From Heterotrichella gracilis (lineage: Eukaryota > Sar > Xanthophyceae > Tribonematales > Xanthonemataceae), in the NCBI GenBank assembly GCA_032358255.1, contig JAULBX010021076.1, positions 124,001 through 188,000 of the forward strand: a stretch of 64,000 nt of DNA. Reading direction: 5' to 3'. Position numbers and translations under genes: made by a program. Below, in pieces: positions 55,901 through 64,000 of the stretch; positions within the stretch are counted from its first letter, which is position 1; each line of letters begins with the position of its first letter. The notes beneath the pieces were generated by a model. That model saw only the letters and a list, made by a program, of their open reading frames with translations. It was not told the origin of the DNA and did not search any database.

Positions 55901-56549
55901 CGCGCGTGATGCCGTCGAACCAGGGGGAAAGGTCGTCGTAGATGGCTGCACACAGGCAAATGCAGGCCGGGCAGCTGTTGAGAAGCAAGTGGGACACAGG
56001 AGAACGTCTAAAAAGGGCCGTTCCATTCATATGCGAGGGGTGCATCGCCCAAGCACCACGCACTCCCTGTGCATTCAGCAAGCCGCTGCCAAGTGGTGCC
56101 AACCCAGAGACCTCTGTTTATTGGCAGTAACGTCCCTCTTTAAGCATGCACTGCCCTTGGGCACCAAGGCATCCCAGGCTACCACATCCCCTTTGAAGTG
56201 AAACTCATAAGAGTGCCTAGGCAGCAATTCATCTGGTGGCATATGCCCAACTGCATCGCCAGCACTCCCCCACATGAATGTATGTACCCCCTCTCGCATG
56301 GTTGGTCCTTGTCATTTTCCCCACGAGCCAAACTAAGTGGTCACACGTCTGCTTGAGTAGGGACAGATATGGTCCTGTGCTGGCATACTCACGTGCATAC
56401 AGGTCGGTGAACCGTGAGCACTCCTGCTCGGCAAAGCGCTCCGGCACCCGCACAATGGCTGTCTGACCAAGCGTCCCCAACGTGACCAGAAGCAGAGCCA
56501 GCAGCGTGCGGGCAAGCGGCTGCCACCAGACCGCAGCACATGGCTTCAT
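52991..56549 (-). CDS. GT90 / CAP10-domain glycosyltransferase (7 exons, type II membrane)
   Basis: CAP10-type O-glycosyltransferase (family of POGLUT/KDELC and plant DUF821 proteins), expected in the ER/Golgi lumen. Exons: 56549-56393, 55945-55812, 55268-55056, 54763-54612, 54308-54061, 53771-53656 and 53248-52991 (TAG); phases agree and the product is 425 residues. A single N-terminal hydrophobic segment (LARTLLALLLVTLGTLG) after a short basic head is a signal anchor. Family blocks are DDLSPWFDGITRAHLDM, AFAIAVPDGMFD, RYIMHGYMGSEKRSKLGD, the strongly conserved YKYLLVVDGTTTTPKIQKYL and GVVVLRHRSATQLFYEPLLK then PWVHYVPV, followed by VRFLRQNDALAQQIA. The donor sugar and acceptor cannot be told. 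The ATG at 56549 is the first in-frame one giving the anchor. Confidence 0.9.
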
Positions 56550-57422
56550 GGGGGCATTCACCAGTACTGGCTAGCCTGTCCCCATATGCATGCCGTGTGT
56601 GCACTGCCCATCAACGGTCTGAAGACACGCGAGATGTTCCCTTGAGAACTTTGGAGCAATAGAGTATCACTACGGGGTGTTCAATACGAAGACAGGAGAA
56701 GTGCTTTAATGCATGCATGCATGTTCCTGCGTATGCGTGCTAATGTTACCAGTAGCACCAACTGGATTTCAAGAAGATAGGAAAGACTGCTTAAAGGAAA
56801 TTTGACCGTAAAAGGCACTTTTGCAGTGGGTTCTTCAACTATATGCTGTGCAAATGCATGTACACAGCGAAATCGAAACCCTAAAGGTTAGCTTTTACCC
56901 TATTGTTGCCATATGATATCAGATGTCGGACACACACAGCACAGCAGATGGGCTATCAAGCCCGGGTTGCTTTAACACATCACACTCCCTGTGAGGTGGC
57001 GAATGGTGCACACGTTATCAAGGAGTGTATCATGGCAACAAAAGTTACACTTCGTGGGTCCGTATCTACAACAGTTCATATCATCCAGCAACAGCCAAGA
57101 ACGAACCAAGGTGTCAGTGGTTACAGACCAGACTGAAGGCACTCATGGTTCAACAAGTTAGTACTTTCACCTCAACAGCTACTGGGGGCGTGGTCCTGGG
57201 CTGCGCCCTTGCCAGTCCCGGACTGATGCCTGCCTGCCCGTAGGCACTTGCAGCTCAACACTGTTCAACGCTGGAGGCTTGCATTGCTTTACCACCTAAA
57301 GATTGACCACACGGGCAGTTTGAGGGAAATGTGCTTGTGCATCATGGCTTTAACTCGTAGACAAAAGGCTGAGCGCTGCCGGGCACATGCCGTGGGAAGC
57401 TGTAGCTGTATACAGCGCAACG
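56550..57422. other. Intergenic region upstream of GT90 gene
   Basis: About 0.9 kb, promoter side of the GT90 gene and 3' flank of the next minus-strand gene. A (GCAT)n-like run lies at 56710-56725. No gene is supported. Confidence 0.5.
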
Positions 57423-58400
57423 TCATGGTGCCATGGGGTTGGAGCCACTGAGTATGCCCAGCGACCAAGCAAACATTGCAGTCACCAGAGCCAGCCAGAA
57501 CAGCCCCCTGTTGCGCTCCTCCGTGATGTGCTTGTGGCGGAACAGCTTCTCCAGGCGTTCATGTTCCTCATCGTACGGGGTCCTGTCCTCGGCTGAAGCG
57601 GGCGGCTGGAACTTGGCCCACTGGTCCTCCTGCAGGAGGCAGGTGCAGGGTTTAGGGTTTAGGGTGTTGGGGTTGGGGTTGAGGGTGCTTGGCGCACTGG
57701 TCCTGATGATGCATATCCTGCAGTTCAGGGTGTAGGGTTTAGGGTGGTTAGGGTTTAGGTGTTGAGAGTTTGGCCAAAGACCCTGGGGTGCTTAGCCCAC
57801 TGATCGCCTGCCCACACGCAGTGCACGCGCCATGCCTCAGCTGCACCCACAAGTGCAAGCCCGATAACCAGCAGTAAAAGAATATATCTGATAGTAACAC
57901 TTGCATAGCAATTTGGCACTCTGCAGCACACCCGAGAGGACCCGTCTCCTCACCTCGAACTCTATCACCTCAAAGTCCTTCTCCGACCTCTCCAGCTCAG
58001 CCACTTCAGCCAGGCTATTGGCCATAAACCTCACAAACAGCCCGCCCACCACCGCTGCACCCAACCACAGTACCCATGGGCTAGGGTCCCGTACGTCGCT
58101 CAACAGGATGCGCACCACGTCATCGCTGTTGAAGGGCACCAGGCGTGGGAAATCTTGCGACTGGCCCAGCCGGTCGCCCAACCGTGGCCAATCTGCTACG
58201 TACGCTGCGACGCATGTTTGTTTTCGTCGCCTCGCATGGCTGGGAGTACGTCTGGATTGGGGTTGAGCCCAGTGGATGTTGTGTCTGATGGGTGGTGTGG
58301 ATGACAGGTGCTGGTAGCTGGTAGAGGTCCCTGAGGTGGTTCTGGGCGGTTGGGATCTGATGCATGCCATGGGGGGCATATGCATGCATATACGATGCAT
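57423..58400 (-). CDS. Unrecognised two-helix membrane protein, probably organellar (2 exons)
   Basis: Exons: 58400-57954 and 57629-57423 (TGA); phase 0, 217 residues. I do not recognise a family. The first ~85 residues are rich in Arg, Ser, Thr, Pro and His with few acids, consistent with a chloroplast or mitochondrial presequence. Then come DVRDPSPWVLWLGAAVVGGLF (first helix), a charged segment (AELERSEKDFEVIEFE | EDQWAKFQPP), DEEHERLEKLFRHKHITEER and a second helix (GLFWLALVTAMFAWSLGIL) near the C-terminus. The conserved-looking loop and clean splice phase argue that it is real. The exact start is uncertain because several ATGs lie close together at 58365-58400. Two echoes of the exon-2 start lie in the intron. 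Confidence 0.62.
57690..57822 (-). repeat. Two echoes of exon-2 start of the two-helix protein
   Basis: GGCGCACTGGTCCTGATGATG (57691-57711) and TTAGCCCACTGATCGCCTGCC (57792-57812) repeat TTGGCCCACTGGTCCTCCTGC at 57613-57633, each with TTTAGGG-type motifs between. Confidence 0.75.
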
Positions 58401-59034
58401 GCGCGATGTCCCCGCAGTGGATAGTAGGCGGGGTTGCGGAACCGGATTTTACAGTCTTTAGTAAAGATAATACAGGAGATAGCTCTACGAAAGCGGCACG
58501 GATACTAGAAAGCGGACATTACACGAGAACCCTATCGACTCGTTATCGTGTCGTGCTCTGGATGCGAGAGTTCTGTCAAACACTTCAGACAACAACCGCC
58601 ACGAGCTGGGCAAGTGACACGGCCTGGGATGATCGCTAGCAACTGAGCTGCGGTCCGCAGTCTGGTGCCTTTCAATAGGAACAACATGGGTGACTTGCGA
58701 GCGGGCACTGCAGTATCAATACTGGGACGAGACCAATACCAGATTCACTGAAATACCAGCCTGACGTGCGGTCACGAGGTTGAAGCCTTTGCTAAAGGCG
58801 GCAGCTCTACGCAGCTGGGCCACAGTTCGGCGTTGTGGTTGCCATACGGTTGCCGACCTGTTGAGCTGCTGTGATGTGCCACCGGGGTGATGGCCATCGG
58901 GGCCATCACAGAAACCGCGTAACTGGCCCACGAAAGGAGGTGACATAGCCCAATCCGATCATCTCACAGCTCCTTATCCTTTCCTCTGTCGGATTCCGCT
59001 GCCCTCTGCCCTTTTGCGCAAAATTGGGTGCAAA
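58401..59034. promoter_or_regulatory. Divergent intergenic region, two-helix protein / GT47 gene
   Basis: 634 bases between start codons of divergent genes; should contain both promoters. No specific element is recognisable. Confidence 0.4.
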
Positions 59035-62000
59035 ATGTTGCGCCAAGCACCAGGCCTCCCGGGCCAAGACAGGGGCAGGGGCTCTCAGCTCAAGCTGTAC
59101 CTGTTCATATTCACCTGCTTCGCCATGTTCTACATGCTTCTGGAGGTGCGGCTGGGGTTCAGCAGCGGCCCTTCCAGCCAAGCCATGGACCTGCTTGCCC
59201 AGCTGGCAGCCAATAAGGTACGAGCTCTCACTCTGCCTTACAGGGGTCACCAAAGCCTGCTGTAGTTGGAGTATTGGTAGTGAGCCGCTGAATCAGTAGG
59301 CAGTCAAGGTCTTGCAGCAAATTGTCTACAGAGCCCTTTGCACTGACCTATGTGAGGGAACCTTGCTACAAGGACCCCCACCAAAACTTGAACCGCTGCC
59401 TACCTCAGCCCCAATCTGAACTATTACACTGTCACTTTGGGCCTAACAATTCCCCATCAAGCCCCACCACCTGCCCCTTTGGCACAGGACAAGGAGCTGA
59501 AGGCCGTTCACCATTGCTCCATGCTGTCATTCGGTCCCCGGAATATAGTCCTTGCACTGACGTCTGTGTATGGGAAACGTATAACTTGGCCCCACCTAAC
59601 CGAACCCCGGCCCACCCTCAGCCCCAGTCTATACTGATACACCTCTTTTTTGCCCCACTACCTGCCCCTTTGGCACAGGACAAGGAGCTGAAGGCCGTCC
59701 ACCAGCGCTCCATGCTATCAGGCGGGCCCGGGGAGATCGACGACATGCACCTGCCAGAAGCCACCACCGACGAGGAGGCGGAGGTGGAAAAGATGCTCAA
59801 TACCCTGGAAAAGCTGAGCCAAAGCAAGCGCTTTTCCTCCTCCACCCTCAAGCGGGTGGCCGCAGCCCTACAGGTGGACGAGAAAAGGCTCACCCAGGTC
59901 ACCAACTACCTCTCAGCTCCCGTGACCTCATCCGACCTGGCAGTCCCCGCTTTCGTCTCCTTCACCCAATCCACCAGCGACGCTGAGGTGCCCGAGGAGG
60001 TCAAGCAGAAAACCCTGCATAGGGTCAAGGCGGAGCCCCACCCCGCGGCGCTCCAGGAGCAGCACCCAGGGGAGATGTTAGTGTCAGAGGAGGTCAGGAA
60101 GCGGTGCAGGGGGACTAAGGGGGACTGGTGCCTCAAGTACCACTCGCAGAAGCCCGTCAGGGTCAAGGTGCGGCGCAGGGCTGGTGTGCTGAATAGGGTT
60201 TAGGGTTTGCGCGGCCATGGGTAGGGTTTAGGGTTTTGCGACGCCGCGGTGCTGCCAGGTGAGCAGTCATCCACGCGTTACCACAACTGTCATGGGCCAT
60301 GGTTGAGTTCTTGCCATTTCTGAATGAATCTCTTGCGCCATGGCCTTGCCAGGGGCTCATTGCTTCCCTTCCCTGCTGCAGCCCCCCCCTCGCGGCAACA
60401 AGGAGTGCCCCGGCGGCTGCAACCACGTAGGGAACTGCAACGCAGACTTTGGCATCTGCGAGTGCCCTGCAGGTGCGCCTGTGCACCGTTTGCTTGCGCT
60501 GCCACAGATCACTAATGTTGGCCACCCTGCACAAAAGCGCCAACATGCCCCGGCACTGGCAGCATGCATGCACTACCTTGTGCACATCATCGGGATCCAA
60601 TGCTTTGTGCACACATCCAAACGGATACCTTCAAGAAGGTGTTCCAGTCGTGGGTCCGAGCCCGGGTAGGTGCAAGGCTGCGCAGTGCTCCAATCACTCA
60701 TCTGCACATCTTCGAAAGGGGTGCCCATGTTGGCCATTTCTTGAGGCCGTGCATATTGTGCTTGGCAGGGTGGACAGGCCGGACTGCGTGACATTTTACC
60801 ACACAACTTTTACAGGGATTTTATGCATTTTCATTATTACACATTTTGTGCTGCATAGGTCGGACAGGTCCTGACTGTGCCACCAAGCAAGTAATGATCT
60901 AATTAACTATTTATACATCTCTTAGAAGGCTTTGTTCGCGTTGGCGGCATAACAAAGTAAGAGAGCCTCCATTTTATAAATCATGGGTCTCGTTCTTTGC
61001 AGGGTGGACAGGTCCTGACTGCGCCACCAAGCAGGAGCGCCCCTGCACCCACACGTGGCGCAGCCAGGGCTCCGAGCCCACCCGCCAGCCTGACTCCATC
61101 AGCATGCCAGGATGGACAGCGTCGCGATGCGGAGGTATGGCGGGGCGAGGGCCGGTGGGGCCAACTGGCTGCATCAATGTGGTGTTGCTGTGCGCTGCAA
61201 GTAATGCAATGCAAATCATTTGGTGTCCAAGGTAGTCCCGTGCGCTGCAATCAAAAGCAGTTGCATGTAGTTGCAGTGCACTGGACCACATTTGACACCA
61301 AATGATGTGTACTGCATTAGCTGCAGCGCACAGGAACACCATTGGCAGCACATGATTAGACTTGGCGTGGGCGCGCTGCTGAACTGCACTATGTGCAGCG
61401 ACAATCTGGTCATCTTTTTAACCATGTGCTGTGATGCATGTGCACACTCTGGACCACAAGTTACACGTGACAGGAAGTAGAATTTGAATTTGGACCCTTC
61501 CATTTAGCAACTTAACCCCAGCCTTCCAGCATCGCAGCATCCAGCTGATCATCCTGTCATGCTTTTGCAGGCGTGTGTGACAACGACCTGGCCATGTGCT
61601 TCTGCAACGGCACCTACGGCCGCGTCCCCGCACCGGAGGGGTCGCTTCCAGGTGGGCGCACTGGACTCTTAAGGGTTTAGGGCGCAGGGTCTAGTATACA
61701 GGGTATAGGGTTTAGGGTTCAGGGCCTAGGGTTCCCCACCAGGTGGGGCGGTACATTCTGTGCATGTGCGACCCTGCACCGGAGGCGTCGCTACCAGGTG
61801 GGTGCACTGCAACGTTAAGGGTTTAGGGCTTAGGGTTTAGTGTTCAGGGTGTAGGGTTCACCACCAGGTGGGGCGGTGCATCCTGTGTTATGTGCGACCT
61901 GTGTGGTGTGCACTGAGCATGCACAGCTTGTGGTGAACCCTTAACCCTTAATCCTGAACCCTGAACCCTGTGGGGTTGGGCACAATGTTGCTGCCTTGCT

Positions 62001-64000
62001 CATCAACAGTGGTGATGCAACGCACTGGCACATGGCATGGCTACTTCATGTTGCAGATCGTTGATGCAGCGCATGCCTCGTGTACCATACATACCCAGGG
62101 TACAATGTGCACAGGAGATGATATTGCAGGGTATTCGAAGACTGGTCACACTAATTATTTGCTTGTTCATCACTACTCGCAACCACCGGAAGAGGAACAT
62201 TGAGGAATTCGAACTCAGCGTGCTTCTGGTCAGGCTCATACTTTTTTGCCCCCTTGTGCCTCAGGTACTCCACCCCTCCAGCGGGGCAGGCCCATGATCC
62301 TGGACTACTGCAACCCCAAGACGGTAAGTCCCAGCACACATGTTCGGCGCCCCGCTGTACACTGACTGCCGGCCTTGCAACGGCTTGCTGCATGGCGTGT
62401 GGGGGACGCGTGCCAGTTGTAGGCATACCTGTTTTGACTGTGTGCCTCCCCATTTACTTGATTTCGCATACCGTGATCAGCGGTTTCCTTTTAACGCCAC
62501 TGGAGGGTTCAGTCCCCTCACCGTCCAGCGCGGTCCCCAGCGGCACTCCCTGGGATTGACCTTGACACACAGAGTCGTCAGCTAATTATATACCTGCACG
62601 GCAGCAGCAATGTTCATCATGTGCAACCAAGGTGGTGTACACTTGTGATGGTTTAGGGTTTAAGGGTTTAGGTTTTAGGGCGGTGTGCGCATGTAATGCC
62701 CTTGTGTGCCACTGACTGTGCCACGGGTGTGTGCAGGACTCGGTGGGTAACCCCACCACCTGGGCGCAGGTCCCCTTTGACAAGCTGTATGGGCCAAACG
62801 GGTGGTGCGAGTCACCCAACCCGGTGCACACGTAAGCGAAACCCTGTACCTAAACCTGGTTCACACGTAAGCCTTCCCCTCCATGTGACCACGCGGTGGC
62901 CAACCACAACCCACCCCCCCCCCCTAACAGGCTGTTGGGCAAGCTACAATGCACTTGTAGAAGAGCGCATTCCACGGTGTCCATCAAGCATGTCACCCGG
63001 CACTTACCCTCCACATGCACCACCTCACAAGTGTGTAATCGTTGAAACTAAGTCCTCTTTACCTGTGGATCCCGGACAATACATCTGTCTGTGCGCACAG
63101 GTGTGCTTGCCTACATGTACCCTCACATGCAACCTGAATGCGATACCATGCAGCCATGTGTTGTTGCCCTACTTGTATCAATGCACACCCTGTCAGGTGC
63201 ACACACGTGATGTGTTGTTCTCCTCGTAACCTGCACCTGCCCTGTTCTGATGACCGCAGCAGCCACATACGCACCACCTCTCACCCCTCAAACCACGTGC
63301 CCGCAGGTGTGGTTGCCTCATCGACGGTGCTGAGGGCCACCTGTGCGACGTGCCCCTCGAGCAGTACTGCCCCAACCAGTGCGCGGGCCACGGGGAGTGC
63401 AACTTTGGGTTCTGCAAGTGCCACCAGGGCTGGTATGGCCAGGACTGCTCGCGGCGCGTGGCGGGGCTGCCCTACGAGAAAGGTGGGGAGCGGGGGTAGG
63501 GTTTGTAGTGTAGGGTATTGCGAGGCTTGGTGGGAGTAAGTTTGCTGAAGGCGCGTGGCGGGGCTGCCGTACAAGAAAGGTGCAGATCCCTAAACCCTAA
63601 TCACCTTTTGCTTCTAAACTCTTATAACCCAGGCCTGCACGAAACAAGCAAGCCCTTGATGCGCGACCTGACATGCAACCCAGATGGGGCGCATCCTACC
63701 CTGAAACCCAAAACCCTCGCCCCCGTACCTGCACAGGACCCACAAATGCCTGGCTACACGAGGTAGTTCTCACCCTAAACCCTAAACCCTCACCCGCAGG
63801 CCTGCACGAGACCAACAAGCCCTGGTTGCGCGACCTGGATGCACAACCCTAAACCCTATTCCCCTATTGATCCCTAACCCTAAAACCCTAATCCGTAGGC
63901 CTGCACGAGACCAGCAAGCCCTGGATGCGCGACCTTGTGCGCAACCCCGTGGGCGTGCACCCCCCCAAGGTGAAGCAGCGCAAGCACCCGCTCATCTTTG
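59035..64000 (+). CDS. Exostosin-like (GT47) glycosyltransferase with EGF-like repeats, 3' end outside the window
   Basis: Golgi type II glycosyltransferase of the algal exostosin-like/EGF class; the window holds the anchor and stem, not the catalytic domain. Exons: 59035-59217, 59679-60167, 60382-60472, 61003-61134, 61571-61651, 62265-62323, 62737-62831, 63307-63482 and 63899 to beyond 64000; phases agree. The signal anchor is LKLYLFIFTCFAMFYMLLEV. Exon 2 encodes a charged stem. An EGF-like module begins at CPGGCNHVGNCNADFGICEC and closes with GWTGPDCATK. A second module is CPNQCAGHGECNFGFCKCHQ then GWYGQDC. The last exon starts LHETSKPWMRDLVRNPVGVH and runs off the edge. GT47 assignment rests on this EGF-plus-stem architecture, so the catalytic class is inferred. 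Introns contain many exon echoes. Confidence 0.82.
59488..59678 (+). repeat. 191-bp tandem echo of GT47 exon-2 start
   Basis: GACAAGGAGCTGAAGGCCGT after TTTGGCACAG occurs at 59488 and, as the real exon, at 59679. Flanking intron (CTTGCACTGACGTCTGTGT-like) is also repeated, back to about 59335. Confidence 0.9.
60761..60893 (+). repeat. Two echoes of GT47 exon-4 start
   Basis: TTGGCAGGGTGGACAGGCCGG (about 60761) and GGTCGGACAGGTCCTGACTG through CCACCAAGCAAG (about 60859-60892) repeat the exon starting at 61003. Confidence 0.88.
61738..61900 (+). repeat. Echo of GT47 exon-5 end plus intron
   Basis: CCTGCACCGGAGGCGTCGCTA then CCAGGTGGGTGCACTG repeats 61629-61660, and the following AAGGGTTTAGGG and ACCAGGTGGGGCGGT segments repeat as well. 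Confidence 0.88.
63550..63581 (+). repeat. Echo of GT47 exon-8 end
   Basis: GCGCGTGGCGGGGCTGCCGT then ACAAGAAAGGTG repeats 63454-63485 with two changes. Confidence 0.88.
63633..63898 (+). repeat. Two echoes of GT47 exon-9 start
   Basis: GCCTGCACGAAACAAGCAAG (63633) and GCCTGCACGAGACCAACAAG (63800) precede the real GCCTGCACGAGACCAGCAAG (63899). Each has an AG acceptor and CCCTAAACCCT runs nearby. Confidence 0.92.

Noticed and set aside
1-64000. CRISPR arrays, bacterial operons, insertion sequences, riboswitches
   Set aside because: The regular repeats are exon echoes or simple repeats, genes are intron-rich and monocistronic; nothing prokaryotic is present.
1-64000. tRNA or rRNA genes
   Set aside because: I found no cloverleaf-capable sequence with A and B box motifs and no rRNA-like conserved stretch by eye; a covariance search was not possible.

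Overview
The window is nuclear DNA from a eukaryotic green alga, most likely a chlorophycean (Chlamydomonadales-like). The evidence is GC-rich genes cut into many short exons by GT-AG introns, plant/algal-type proteins (RWP-RK factor, thylakoid protein, STEEP1-DUF167 protein, EGF/exostosin-like glycosyltransferase), and TTTAGGG/CCCTAAA telomere-type heptamers scattered through introns. The species is not provable from sequence alone; a Haematococcus-like genome is one guess. The bacterial one-gene-one-ORF logic does not apply. I rebuilt 13 spliced genes by joining conserved peptide segments across splice sites with matching phase.

Layout: 265-2149 (-) ribosomal protein eL27, divergent from 2921-10061 (+) STT3, the catalytic subunit of oligosaccharyltransferase. 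11232-13875 (-) is an F-box/leucine-rich protein, divergent from 14776-16190 (+), a small thylakoid-type membrane protein. 18475-23102 (+) is an MBD-domain nuclear protein. 25045-27124 (-) is a cathepsin Z-type protease. 28048-29620 (-) is a STEEP1/DUF167 protein. After about 4.4 kb without a supported gene comes 33994-37943 (+), an RWP-RK regulator. 40951-46050 (+) is a SAM-domain coiled-coil protein ending in a CaaX box. 47817-51629 (+) is an NTF2-like protein with a lipocalin-like C-terminus. 52991-56549 (-) is a GT90/CAP10 glycosyltransferase. 57423-58400 (-) is an unrecognised two-helix membrane protein. 59035 to the window end (+) is the start of an exostosin-like (GT47) EGF-repeat glycosyltransferase. 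Between genes there are LINE 3'-end relics, two foldback/MITE-like inverted repeats, simple repeats and two assembly gaps.

The genes do not form a pathway. STT3, GT90, GT47 and the cathepsin all act in the secretory pathway, but I see no sign that this is more than chance linkage.

The most unusual thing is a recurring architecture. In at least nine of the 13 genes, introns contain diverged partial copies ('echoes') of the adjacent exon end, usually including its splice site and usually next to TTTAGGG/CCCTAAA heptamers. Some echoes differ from the real exon mostly at silent codon positions. This looks like repeated local duplication across splice junctions and may be a route of intron growth or alternative-exon birth in this lineage.
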